Assembly (NCBI GenBank): GCA_029212425.1
Contig: JARGNC010000022.1
Span: forward strand, 1-21,428
Direction: 5' to 3'
Length of the DNA: 21,428 nt
Origin: Phycisphaerales bacterium
Lineage (GTDB): Bacteria; Planctomycetota; Phycisphaerae; Phycisphaerales; UBA1924
The position numbers were made by a program, and so were the translations under genes. Below, piece after piece: positions 1 through 8,539 of this stretch. Position 1 is the first letter of the stretch. Each line of letters opens with the position of its first letter. The notes below the pieces were generated by a model. The model was not told where the DNA came from and ran no database searches. It was given only the letters and a program-made list of their open reading frames with translations.

Positions 1-331
<331 letters not shown>

Positions 332-1846
332 TCAATCACATTCAGGGCTCACCCATTCCATCCAGTTCGTTGAGTTCCAAATCTCTTGGTAACGATCTAC
401 CCACTGAATTGGTACATTTGGGAACTCTACACGAGTTTCTATCACCTGCTCGATGGCTGGATTCGAGTTGGCGATTGTTGGATCAGTCCGGAAGATCACT
501 GATGCTTCTGTTACGCTCGACAGTTTGCCGATCAGTTCCTTCGATAGCTCAAGCTGCTCTGGGTTTTCTGGATCGGGCCTCCAACTCAGGATTGAGCCGT
601 AGAAACCGCCATCGGTGGATTCTTGAGCGTGCGAGTTGATCTCGTATTCCTTCCCATCCACAACCACATACACCCTTAATGCTGCCGGAACTACGAGTTT
701 GTCTTTCAATCGTAGGGTCATGCCGAGGATTGGCATCCATTGTTGACGATCCTGATCCAGCTCTCGTAGCACACGCAGATGCGATATGTTGAATATCTCG
801 CAGACTTGCGTGCTACGCTGAGTGTCTTGGATGAGTTCCACCAAAGGCGACTCGGGGTCTTTCACGACAACATCTCTCGTGATGCTGAACTCCGAGAGAA
901 TAGCTGGACCCAACGGCTTTGAATTGTTGGTGTATGGACTGTCCTCGATGATGACCTGGTAATCCACACGCACTTGAATCGTGTCCCCCACTTTGGTGCC
1001 GACTTGTGACCACTCCGGCTCGATCTTCAAACCGCTCGCGAATGACCAAATGGAGTTCTGTGCTGGGACGCTGAACTGGTATGTACCAAGAACCGTTCCC
1101 TCATTGTTTTGGCCGTAGGTTTGGACAGGGGCGTCTCCGACTTTGGTGCTGAGCACATTGATTTTGACTATTTTTCCGGTTTCATCATTGTTGATCGCGT
1201 GGATTCTTCCAGGTTTCGTCAGAAACTTGGTCGCGATTTCGGAGTACCCCATCGGGATGCTCCCTCGCATCACAAACTCGGTGCTCAATGCGCTCGTGAA
1301 GTAGTGCTCCGATTGGGTTTCAGACAGCCGTTGACTGGACCACGCGATTGCAAGGATTTCCCCGAATATGGGTTCCCAGTCGTGGTTTTGGTCTGCTTGA
1401 GCGTTCAATGAGTTCTGAATCAGGTGGTCCCACAGTGAATCACTGATCGGAGGCTGGCTGAGAAGCCTGGGGACGAGTTCGTTGGTCGCGTCATCATCAC
1501 CTAGCATCGCGAGGTGCACAATCAAGAAATCCGGAAACTGTGCGTACACGCGAGGTGCCGCTCCGGAATATCCGATGATGAGCAATCCGCTTGCGATCAG
1601 AATCAGCACGATGCTTGTGACGATGCCGCTGAATGAACTCTTCCTGAGCGATGTGCGACGAGCGGACTCCTCAACAACAGCAGCACCACATTCCGGACAC
1701 TTGGAATGCTCCTCGGAAATAGTCAATCCATGAAGATCGAATCGGCACGCTCGGCAGAACTGCCCTGTCGCAATTCGTCGTCCACGCAAGGCGATGGGAA
1801 AGATGAGAAGGGCAATGACAACAATCAACCAGCCGAATGGAATCAT
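332..1846 (-). CDS. Zinc-ribbon membrane protein of unknown function
   Basis: This is a 504-residue protein that I cannot assign to a pathway. Residues 1-20 are a hydrophobic segment followed by RGRR. Next comes a four-cysteine zinc ribbon (C31, C34, C50, C53: CRACRFDL, then CPECG), and then a second membrane segment at about 75-93 preceded by the basic stretch RRTSLRKS. By the positive-inside rule the ribbon should be cytoplasmic and the roughly 410-residue C-terminal part extracytoplasmic; that part has mixed strand-like character and no motif I recognise. The CxxC-[YF]DL...CPECG ribbon next to a membrane segment is very frequent in planctomycete proteins. The ATG at 1846 has no Shine-Dalgarno sequence. 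A TATACT box lies 7 nt upstream inside an inverted repeat, so a leaderless or near-leaderless mRNA is possible. The gene follows phoU by 55 bp or more and converges on 16S rRNA. Confidence 0.8.
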   Translation of the reverse strand: MIPFGWLIVVIALLIFPIALRGRRIATGQFCRACRFDLHGLTISEEHSKCPECGAAVVEESARRTSLRKSSFSGIVTSIVLILIASGLLIIGYSGAAPRVYAQFPDFLIVHLAMLGDDDATNELVPRLLSQPPISDSLWDHLIQNSLNAQADQNHDWEPIFGEILAIAWSSQRLSETQSEHYFTSALSTEFVMRGSIPMGYSEIATKFLTKPGRIHAINNDETGKIVKINVLSTKVGDAPVQTYGQNNEGTVLGTYQFSVPAQNSIWSFASGLKIEPEWSQVGTKVGDTIQVRVDYQVIIEDSPYTNNSKPLGPAILSEFSITRDVVVKDPESPLVELIQDTQRSTQVCEIFNISHLRVLRELDQDRQQWMPILGMTLRLKDKLVVPAALRVYVVVDGKEYEINSHAQESTDGGFYGSILSWRPDPENPEQLELSKELIGKLSSVTEASVIFRTDPTIANSNPAIEQVIETRVEFPNVPIQWVDRYQEIWNSTNWMEWVSPECD

Positions 1847-1847
1847 G

Positions 1848-1863
1848 CTTGTAAGTATACAAG
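1848..1863 (-). promoter_or_regulatory. Inverted repeat over a possible -10 box
   Basis: CTTGTA (1848-1853) and TACAAG (1858-1863) form a perfect inverted repeat with a 4-base spacer, one base upstream of the ATG of the zinc-ribbon gene. On the minus strand the repeat contains TATACT (1859-1854), a good -10 match whose expected start point would fall at or next to the ATG. No convincing -35 lies at 16-18 bp; the nearest TTGAAC is about 22 bp away. Symmetric half-sites over a -10 box suggest an operator, but a chance 6-bp repeat cannot be excluded. Confidence 0.3.
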
Positions 1864-1901
1864 ATCATCCACGCTCGCACTGTTCAACATAGCGTGATTG
1901 G

Positions 1902-2636
1902 TTAAGAGCGAGAAGCGTCCGGCTTCTTCTTTCTTGGGGTGTGCCTGACGATGTTTCCTGTCACCAGATAGATGATTCCCTCGGCGATATTCCCCAGGAG
2001 ATCGCCCACACGCTCCAGCTCGCGCGCCACACGGAAGATCAGCAGATAGTTCGATGCATTCTGGGGATCTTGTTTGATCAACTCTCTGATCTCTTCAAAT
2101 GCGTGTCCGTCAAGCGTGTCGATCGCGCGGTCCTGTTTCACCACTGATCGTGCAAGCTCGGCATCGGTATTGACAACGGCACGCAAGAGCTGCTCGCACA
2201 TGACTGGGATACGCTCGCCCATCTCACGGAGCGATTCGGGCCACTTGGGAGCTGGCTCTTCGATTCGAGCGATGATTTTGCGGATCGATGATGCGTGATC
2301 CGCGACCCGCTCGATATCGGTATTCACTCGCAGGATAAATGTGATGAGCCGAAAGTCGGCGGCAAATGGATTCTTCAATGCAAGAATCCGATAGCATTCC
2401 TGCTCGATCCTGACTTCTTCTTTATCGATCTCTTTCTCGATTTTGGAAATCATCTTCGCGGTCGATTCATCGAGCTCCCACAACGAATCGATGGCGGACT
2501 TGATGATGTCGATCGCTTGTGCGGCTTCACGGATCATCCGACGGCGCACCTTCGCAAGATCATCATCGAGCGAGATGTCGGTTGAAGTCATTGGCGAGAT
2601 GGATTCGAGCTTCGAGTTTTCAGCGTTGTGAGGCAT
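1902..2636 (-). CDS. phoU: PhoU-family phosphate regulator
   Basis: PhoU proteins are cytoplasmic six-helix proteins (two three-helix bundles) that bind metal clusters. They link Pst phosphate transport to PhoR/PhoB-type signalling and restrain phosphate uptake. Both repeat signatures are visible: TDIERVADHA in the first half and ARELERVGDLLGNIAEG in the second. Length is 244 aa from the ATG at 2636 (E. coli PhoU is 241). I chose this ATG because AAGGA sits 5 nt upstream. The longer GTG start at 2666 has no ribosome binding site and would begin at a likely -10 box. The basic C-terminal tail (PRKKKPDASRS) is unusual but small. No pst transporter or PhoR/PhoB gene is in the window, so the gene is separated from its usual partners here. 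It lies just downstream of mfd on the same strand. Confidence 0.93.
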   Translation of the reverse strand: MPHNAENSKLESISPMTSTDISLDDDLAKVRRRMIREAAQAIDIIKSAIDSLWELDESTAKMISKIEKEIDKEEVRIEQECYRILALKNPFAADFRLITFILRVNTDIERVADHASSIRKIIARIEEPAPKWPESLREMGERIPVMCEQLLRAVVNTDAELARSVVKQDRAIDTLDGHAFEEIRELIKQDPQNASNYLLIFRVARELERVGDLLGNIAEGIIYLVTGNIVRHTPRKKKPDASRS

Positions 2637-2667
2637 ATTCGTCCTTGAAAGGCTTGATGAACTCACT

Positions 2668-2673
2668 ATTCTA
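2668..2673 (-). promoter_or_regulatory. Possible -10 box of phoU
   Basis: On the minus strand TAGAAT (2673-2668) matches the -10 consensus at five of six positions. It would start a transcript near 2661, giving a leader of about 25 nt that contains the AAGGA ribosome binding site and the ATG at 2636. No good -35 is visible at 16-18 bp, so the call is weak. It agrees with the shorter PhoU start. Confidence 0.3.
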
Positions 2674-2743
2674 TCGGAATTTTGGTGCTTTTGGGGCTAA
2701 GAGATTGTAAGAACTTCAACAAATCTTGTTTCCAGGAGCTCTT

Positions 2744-5700
2744 TCAGTCCCTGGGAGAATCGGGGTTGGCCCAAGCGACGAGGGTTTTTGCGATGGACAT
2801 CGGTGAATGGGCGGGTTTCGCCGGACGGACATAGACCTCTGCGTACCCCTCCCCTGCGGAGGTCCGAGCGTTCGTCTGGGCGAGATCAGCTTCGATAATC
2901 CGCGTATTTGCGGGACAGCATTCAAAGATTTTGGCAAGTCTTTGGGGGTCCATGATGAGGAATACGATGTCGTCGCCTCGTTTGATGATCGCTCGGACGC
3001 CGATGGATTGGTACGACGCTCGGACCCTTGCCGCCATGATGAGTCTGCGGACGAGTTCAGGTGGTTTGGTGTACGCGCTGGTCAGGTCCTCAACGACACG
3101 GTCGATCTCTTCCTGGGTCGACGCGTTGGCGAGTCGACGGTAGACCTCGATTCGGCGAGCATCCGACGGGATGTAGCCCTTGGGGATATAGCCGACCAAG
3201 CCGATATCGACCCCGGTGTGGGTGACCTGGTCTTTGATTGTGGTGTCGTTGAGACGCTCCACCGTCTGGTCGAGGAGTTGGCAGTACATTTCATAGCCAA
3301 CGGTCGCGATGTGTCCGGATTGTTCCGCGCCGAGCAGATTCCCTGCGCCGCGGATTTCCAGGTCCCGCATCGCGATTTTGAATCCCGCGCCGAGCATCGA
3401 GTATTCCTCGATTGCTTTGAGCCGTTTTTGTGCGACTTCTTTGATGGAGCGGTCTTCCGGGAGGAGGAGGTAGCAGTACGCGCGGTGGTGCGAGCGGCCA
3501 ACGCGTCCACGGAGTTGATGGAGTTCGGATAGCCCGAATCGGTCCGCGTCGTTGATGATCATGGTGTTCGCGGTTGGGATGTCGATCCCCGCTTCGATGA
3601 TGGTCGTGGAAACAAGGATGTCCGCTTTGCGTGTCATGAACTTGAGCATCACCTCTTCGAGCTCTTTCGGGTCCATCTGGCCGTGCCCAAAGATTACCTT
3701 TGCGCCCGGCACCATCGCGCGGACATCCGCGGCGACGGATTCAATGTTGTGGACCCGATTGTGCACGAAGTACACCTGTCCCTCGCGCGCCAGTTCTCGC
3801 TCGATCGCTCGCTGGATGCGGTGCTTGTTGTACGGAATCACCTCCGTCACGATCGCGCGACGATCCACCGGCGGTGTCGTCAGAGACGAAATATCACGCA
3901 ACCCAAGCATGGACATGTGCAGTGTTCTGGGGATCGGGGTCGCGCTGAGGGTCATGACATCGACTGTCATGCGGAGCTGGAGCAAACGCTCCTTGTGCTC
4001 AACCCCAAAGCGTTGTTCCTCGTCGATCACGACCATCCCGAGGTCGTGGAAGTGGACATCCTTTGAGAGGATGCGGTGGGTTCCCACGACGATGTCCACG
4101 CGTCCGAGCTTGAGATCCTCAAGGGTTCTTTTGATCTGCTTGGTGGATTTGAAGCGTGAGAGTGATTCGACACGAAAGGGATAATCCGCGAAGCGTTGTT
4201 TGAAGGTCCGTTCGTGCTGCTCCGCGAGAACGGTCGTTGGGACGAGGACGGCGACTTGCCTCCCCGCTTCAACCGCTTTACATGCAGCGCGGATCGCGAG
4301 TTCAGTCTTTCCGAATCCGACATCGCCACAGATTAGACGATCCATTGGTCGCTGGGATCGCATGTCTTTCTTGATCTCGATCATCGCGGAGAGTTGGTCC
4401 TCTGTTTCGTCGTATGGGAACTCCGCTTCGAACTCCTTGAAAAGCTCCGTGTCGTCGGGATACTGGAATCCTGACAGGTGTTCACGCGCCGCACGGACGC
4501 GGAGCATCTCGCTCGCGAGGTCTTTGACGGACTCAGCGACGCGTTGTTTTTGGGCTTTCCATTTCTTCCCACCAATAGAGCTGAGCGGGGGTTTGCCTGC
4601 GAATCCGCCGACATATTTTTGGACCAGATCGATCTGTGAGCATGGGACATGGATACGGCTTTTGCCCTTGAACTCAAGGGTCAAATACTCTTCCTGATCC
4701 TCCTTTCGCTTCTTCGCGGTCGGATGGATGAGCGTGCGATCTTTGGATGTTCCAGATGCATCGAGGATGCGGAGACCGACGAACTTCGCGATGCCGTGGT
4801 CTGCGTGGACGACATAGTCACCCTCTTGAATGTCAAGAAAGGTGTCCATCGCTCGTCCGGCGCGGATTTTGGATACTCTTCGTCGCACACTTGATCGGTG
4901 CAGGAGCTCGCCGCTGGGGACGATCGCGTAGCCGGATGGGGAATCGTCTTCGGGATCATGCACGCGCCAGATAAACCCTCGGCGGATGTCGATGATCTCC
5001 CGCTCGATCGGTGCGTTTCGTGCGTGGATCGACAGCAGTTCACCCAAGCGAGCGAACTCACCTTGAGAGTTGCAGGTCAGGACTACTCGACCGACTTCAT
5101 GAGCAAGTTCCGCGAGTTCTTCGATCGCTCGTCCGGTCTCGCGATCAAACGGCGGGACGGGCTCGACCGGGAGCGTGACGAGCGTATCGGCGCCGGACTT
5201 ACCAACCGAGAACTGGTTGAGTTCAGCGAGTGCGTGGAATCTGGTTTCGAGGAGTTTGAGCACGGCAGGCGGGCCGTAGATCGTGCGTCCGTCGTGGACA
5301 CGCTCAAAGTATCCGCGTCCCTGCTCGATGACTTCGAATGTCTCCGCGAGGATCGTCAGCGAATCGGTCGGGACCGATTCGAGGAAGGATTGGTCGTCGG
5401 ATGCTTCTTCGAGGTACCGCTCTCCCATTGCTGCGAGTTTGATGGTGTTGAGTTTGCGATCTGATCCCATCGTGTCGAGGTCGATCTCTGCGATGGATTC
5501 GAGCTCATCTCCGAAGAAATCGAGTCTGACTGGGATGGGTAGCCCGCTTCCATCGATTCCTGCGCCGGTGGATGGGTAAACATCGATGATGCCACCTCGG
5601 ATCGCAAACTGTCCTGGGGATTCGATGGTGTCGTAGCGCTCGTAACCGTGGTCGTTGAGCCATGCGATGAGTTCGGTCGGATCAACGGATTCGCCGGTGG

Positions 5701-6217
5701 CGAGTTCACGGATCAGCGCGTGTCCTCTGGTGAGTGCAGGGACGGGCTGCATGAGCGCCGCGATGGGTGCGATGATGACGCCTGTGGTGTTCCCCGCGTC
5801 GATGTCGCGTGCGATCATGAGTCTTTGCGTGAAGAGGTCCGCGGAGATGCTGGTCTCGCCGGGAGAGAGTTCGAGTGCTGGGAAGAGGGTGGATGCATCC
5901 GCGTCGATGGTGCTGATTTCTGCGTGGAGGTCTTCCGCTTCGTCGAGGTGTGCGCAGACGATAACCACCGTCCGTTTGGTGCGTTTGTGGAGTGCGAGTG
6001 CGACGAGTCCGACGGAACTTCCGCTCGATCCGGTCGCGACGACTCGGCCTCCTTTGTCCATTGCGCTTGCAAGGGATCGGAACTCCGGATTGAGATGGAT
6101 GGGGTCGAGGAGATTCAAAGCGGGTTTGGGTTGGTTTCTTTCTGTGCGCGCACGCGTGTGCTCGGTCCGCTGTGGATCAGCAGATCGAGGGGGTGGTGAT
6201 TGGATGTCCAATAGCAT
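2744..6217 (-). CDS. mfd: Transcription-repair coupling factor Mfd
   Basis: Mfd is a DNA translocase that binds RNA polymerase stalled at lesions, pushes it off the template and recruits UvrA for nucleotide excision repair. From the ATG at 6217 the protein is 1157 aa, close to E. coli Mfd (1148). In order: a UvrB-like N-terminal module whose P-loop is degenerate (about 60-72), as in known Mfd; the CarD-like RNA-polymerase interacting domain from about 460 (EGDYVVHADHG at 465); Walker A GDVGFGKTE at 631-639; DEEQ at 732-735; SATPIPRT helicase motif; QLRGRVGR motif VI at 901-908; and the C-terminal UvrA-regulatory domain. The reading frame stays open to 6424, but that extra 69-aa segment is Ser/Thr/Pro-rich, lacks Mfd homology and overlaps the upstream gene. 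No Shine-Dalgarno is seen at 6217, so the exact start is less certain than the identity. It is 31 bp downstream of the helix-hairpin-helix gene. Confidence 0.97.
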   Translation of the reverse strand: MLLDIQSPPPRSADPQRTEHTRARTERNQPKPALNLLDPIHLNPEFRSLASAMDKGGRVVATGSSGSSVGLVALALHKRTKRTVVIVCAHLDEAEDLHAEISTIDADASTLFPALELSPGETSISADLFTQRLMIARDIDAGNTTGVIIAPIAALMQPVPALTRGHALIRELATGESVDPTELIAWLNDHGYERYDTIESPGQFAIRGGIIDVYPSTGAGIDGSGLPIPVRLDFFGDELESIAEIDLDTMGSDRKLNTIKLAAMGERYLEEASDDQSFLESVPTDSLTILAETFEVIEQGRGYFERVHDGRTIYGPPAVLKLLETRFHALAELNQFSVGKSGADTLVTLPVEPVPPFDRETGRAIEELAELAHEVGRVVLTCNSQGEFARLGELLSIHARNAPIEREIIDIRRGFIWRVHDPEDDSPSGYAIVPSGELLHRSSVRRRVSKIRAGRAMDTFLDIQEGDYVVHADHGIAKFVGLRILDASGTSKDRTLIHPTAKKRKEDQEEYLTLEFKGKSRIHVPCSQIDLVQKYVGGFAGKPPLSSIGGKKWKAQKQRVAESVKDLASEMLRVRAAREHLSGFQYPDDTELFKEFEAEFPYDETEDQLSAMIEIKKDMRSQRPMDRLICGDVGFGKTELAIRAACKAVEAGRQVAVLVPTTVLAEQHERTFKQRFADYPFRVESLSRFKSTKQIKRTLEDLKLGRVDIVVGTHRILSKDVHFHDLGMVVIDEEQRFGVEHKERLLQLRMTVDVMTLSATPIPRTLHMSMLGLRDISSLTTPPVDRRAIVTEVIPYNKHRIQRAIERELAREGQVYFVHNRVHNIESVAADVRAMVPGAKVIFGHGQMDPKELEEVMLKFMTRKADILVSTTIIEAGIDIPTANTMIINDADRFGLSELHQLRGRVGRSHHRAYCYLLLPEDRSIKEVAQKRLKAIEEYSMLGAGFKIAMRDLEIRGAGNLLGAEQSGHIATVGYEMYCQLLDQTVERLNDTTIKDQVTHTGVDIGLVGYIPKGYIPSDARRIEVYRRLANASTQEEIDRVVEDLTSAYTKPPELVRRLIMAARVRASYQSIGVRAIIKRGDDIVFLIMDPQRLAKIFECCPANTRIIEADLAQTNARTSAGEGYAEVYVRPAKPAHSPMSIAKTLVAWANPDSPRD

Positions 6218-6248
6218 ACACAGTGAACAGACGCGAGGGGGGCAGGAT

Positions 6249-6668
6249 TCAAGGTGTTGAGATGGTGACCCAATCCGTGAGTTTGGCGAGGGTTTTGGGT
6301 CCGATCCCCGATACGCGGTCGAGGTCTTTGAGGGATTCGTATGAGCCGTGTTCGGAGCGGTCGTCGATGATGCGTTGTGCGATCTTTGGCCCGATGGATG
6401 GGAGCATCTGGAGCTCGTGTACACTCGCGGTGTTGAGATCGATCAGCAGGCGTGCTGGAGCTGATGGGGTTTGATCGCCTGTCGTTGTGGATTGTGTGGT
6501 GATGCGTTGATCTGATCGGGATTCGTGCGCGATGGACCAGATCAATCCTGAAATCGCGGCGAGTCCCAGAATCACAGACGCAACCATCGCGGCTGGGGTT
6601 CGGGACCAATCCGGAGCTTGGGGATCAATCTGATGGGCTTCTTGCTGATGGGTTTGTTGCGTGTCCAT
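6249..6668 (-). CDS. Membrane-anchored ComEA-type HhH DNA-binding protein
   Basis: This small protein (139 aa) has one transmembrane segment at about 26-46, a Gln/Ser/Thr-rich linker, and two C-terminal helix-hairpin-helix motifs: 78-104 (LNTASVHELQMLPSIGPKIA) and 110-133 (DRVSGIGPKTLAKL). This is the architecture of ComEA, which binds double-stranded DNA outside the cytoplasmic membrane during natural transformation. Similar proteins are widespread in non-competent bacteria, so a role in DNA uptake is not proven. I prefer the ATG at 6668, two bases after the upstream stop (TGA-GG-ATG, probably translationally coupled). An ATG at 6716 would add 16 residues inside the upstream gene and has no ribosome binding site. 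It sits 31 bp before mfd, but no other competence gene (comEC, pilus genes) is in the window. Confidence 0.85.
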   Translation of the reverse strand: MDTQQTHQQEAHQIDPQAPDWSRTPAAMVASVILGLAAISGLIWSIAHESRSDQRITTQSTTTGDQTPSAPARLLIDLNTASVHELQMLPSIGPKIAQRIIDDRSEHGSYESLKDLDRVSGIGPKTLAKLTDWVTISTP

Positions 6669-6670
6669 CC

Positions 6671-8377
6671 TCAGCTCGGAACGCTGGGTGAGCTGAGAAA
6701 CGCATCCGCTGACCATGATTGTGGGAGTTTGGATTCGGTGATCCCGTTGCGGAGCTCGGTGAGTCGATCGAGGGCGGGGCGTGCGAGCCCTTTAATGTCC
6801 ATCAAGCCGCCGGTCCGCATGTCGGTCGATCCGCTGGTATCCGCGAGTTCGTGCCAGCAGATGCTCTCGATATACGGCTTGGATAGCGCGACCGCTCCAT
6901 ACGCGGATAACCAGTCCGCTTGGGCTGATTCACTCCAAGGCTGTCTCCACTGTCCGGCGCTGGGCCAGTTCGGGAGTTCATCGCGTGGAGCGATCTTTGA
7001 TGAAGGCACTCCAAATGATGAGATCGTGATGGGTCGATCAAGCATGGCGTATTGATCGAGCATCGAGCTGAATGCCATCAGATCTCTGGTCTGCAGTCCA
7101 GGTCGGTATGACCCCATCTGCATACGCAGCGAGAACGCGTCGATCTGGATTCCCGCTTGCGAGAGCATCTCTGCGTACAACAAAGGCGGGAGTGATGAGC
7201 GGTCGTGCGTGTGGTACTCACCCCAGGGTTGGGTGATCTCGACCTGGATCTTGGCGCGCGGATGGAGCTTGCGAGTCACCAGCACACAGATGCGTGTGAG
7301 ATCCATCATCTGTTCGAAGGAGAGCTTGAAATGCTCGCCGCAATGGAGACCTGAGCTGACGGTCCATCGCGTGACGGTTCGGCGGTACCTTGTCACGAGC
7401 GTCTTGATGTGCTCGTAGACGAGTTCGCGGAGCGTTTCGTAGTCGTTCTCCCAGATATACAACCAGTCGGGAACACTCGCGGAACGGAAATCAATCAACG
7501 GCCCTGCGACGATGGGGATTTTCGCTTCGCGGATTGCCCACTCGATCCAGCGATCGGTGCGAGTGTAGTCGTACTCCCCTTCAGCGGGCTCCATCTCGAT
7601 CCAACGCATCGGGACTGTGATGAAATCACACGAACGCGTGATCGCGTCTTGTGTCATCGGCGCGTATACATGCGGAGAAACTACAGTCCCCACAGCGGGT
7701 TTAAGCGGGAGGACCACCCCACCACGCGTCGGGTGCAAGATTGGTTTGCGGCGTGAAGGTTCGGTCTGCTCTGTGTCGATTGATTCGTACATCTCGCCGT
7801 TGACACGAACAGGGAAATCGGATTGTGCTTGGAAGAGTGCCAATCGTTCGGACGCTTCAAGCGCTATCCATAACGCACGGAGCGCCAGCTTTGCGGCATC
7901 CGAATCTGGCTTGATGGAGTCTGGTGCATGAACCAATGCTTGCACGAATACGGACTGTGCAGCGGACAGCAGACGCATCGGGAGCGTGCCTTCGGATGAT
8001 TCGATGGACTGCCAATCTTCGAGCTTGGTCAAGCAGAGCATGATCCGGTGGCGTGCGAGTTCCAGCACGAGCAGGTACGGATTTTCGCGTTGTGGGAGCA
8101 GGCAGGTTTGGAGTGTCCATGTGCCCAGTGGTTTGAGCTCGACGCCTTCGACGGTGGTGTCGGATCCGAGTTGATCGAGTCGCTCTTGATTGAGGTCGAG
8201 TTGGACGGCGATCGCCGCGGCTTCTGAGGTCCCCTTCTCACAAACGACGATCCCATCGCGGAGGGTGACCTCGCCGGTGATGGCGACATTGTCCTTGCCG
8301 ACCAGGTACGCTCCTGGGAGCGTGCCTGTGATGGAGGGCGTTGGATCTAGGGATACGAACCGCAGCATGGGACTCAT
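6671..8377 (-). CDS. GH10-like (xylanase-fold) protein, probably non-catalytic
   Basis: This is a 568-aa cytoplasmic-looking protein with no signal peptide. The N-terminal 200 residues or so are unrecognised. The C-terminal part (about 240-545) follows the pattern of glycoside hydrolase family 10: a WIEMEPAEGEYDYTRTD segment resembles the GH10 start of the barrel, and the end resembles the family's CWHELAD...GGLMDIKGLARPALDRL closing. The GH10 acid/base motif (usually WDVVNE) reads W338-TVSSG, and the nucleophile region (usually ITELD) reads ITISSFG at 450-456, so both catalytic glutamates appear to be missing by eye alignment. Activity as a xylanase is therefore doubtful. The start at 8377 is chosen because GGAG lies 4 nt upstream; a longer GTG start at 8452 has no such site. 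The gene is first in a probable unit with the HhH gene and mfd. Confidence 0.7.
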   Translation of the reverse strand: MSPMLRFVSLDPTPSITGTLPGAYLVGKDNVAITGEVTLRDGIVVCEKGTSEAAAIAVQLDLNQERLDQLGSDTTVEGVELKPLGTWTLQTCLLPQRENPYLLVLELARHRIMLCLTKLEDWQSIESSEGTLPMRLLSAAQSVFVQALVHAPDSIKPDSDAAKLALRALWIALEASERLALFQAQSDFPVRVNGEMYESIDTEQTEPSRRKPILHPTRGGVVLPLKPAVGTVVSPHVYAPMTQDAITRSCDFITVPMRWIEMEPAEGEYDYTRTDRWIEWAIREAKIPIVAGPLIDFRSASVPDWLYIWENDYETLRELVYEHIKTLVTRYRRTVTRWTVSSGLHCGEHFKLSFEQMMDLTRICVLVTRKLHPRAKIQVEITQPWGEYHTHDRSSLPPLLYAEMLSQAGIQIDAFSLRMQMGSYRPGLQTRDLMAFSSMLDQYAMLDRPITISSFGVPSSKIAPRDELPNWPSAGQWRQPWSESAQADWLSAYGAVALSKPYIESICWHELADTSGSTDMRTGGLMDIKGLARPALDRLTELRNGITESKLPQSWSADAFLSSPSVPS

Positions 8378-8539
8378 CAAACTCCAAAGCCCTACGGGCG
8401 ACAAACGCGGCGGACCAGAATCGGTGCCGTTGGTAAGAATATGGGCTTGCACCGCTCAGGACTAGTTCTTAGGGACGGATTCACAACAGTTGTTTCCTTC
8501 ATTGCTGGCGTGGTTCTCCGTCCCCTACTACGCTTTGGC
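8378..8539. promoter_or_regulatory. Divergent promoter region between the GH10-like gene and purC
   Basis: These 162 bases lie between two genes read away from each other, so at least two promoters are expected here. I see a small palindrome ACAAC-A-GTTGT (8483-8493) about 50 bp before the purC ATG, and a TATTCT element on the minus strand near 8435-8440. Neither comes with a convincing -35 box. No purine riboswitch fold or PurR-like site was recognised. The assignment rests on gene orientation only. Confidence 0.4.

Noticed and set aside
2637..2666. Longer PhoU start at GTG 2666
   Set aside because: No ribosome binding site; it would start at the likely promoter. ATG 2636 has AAGGA at proper spacing.
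2807..3532. Long plus-strand frame (241 aa) opposite mfd, and similar frames opposite other genes (for example 17622-18623)
   Set aside because: These are antisense shadows of strongly supported genes with GC-biased third positions; no motifs or ribosome binding sites.
6218..6424. 69-residue N-terminal extension of Mfd
   Set aside because: The segment is Ser/Thr/Pro-rich, without Mfd similarity, and lies antisense-free but out of frame over the helix-hairpin-helix gene; starting at 6217 gives the normal Mfd length.
8441..8539. PurC extension of 33 residues upstream of 8540
   Set aside because: The residues are hydrophobic and unlike PurC, and the region is the divergent promoter segment overlapping the start region of the opposite gene.
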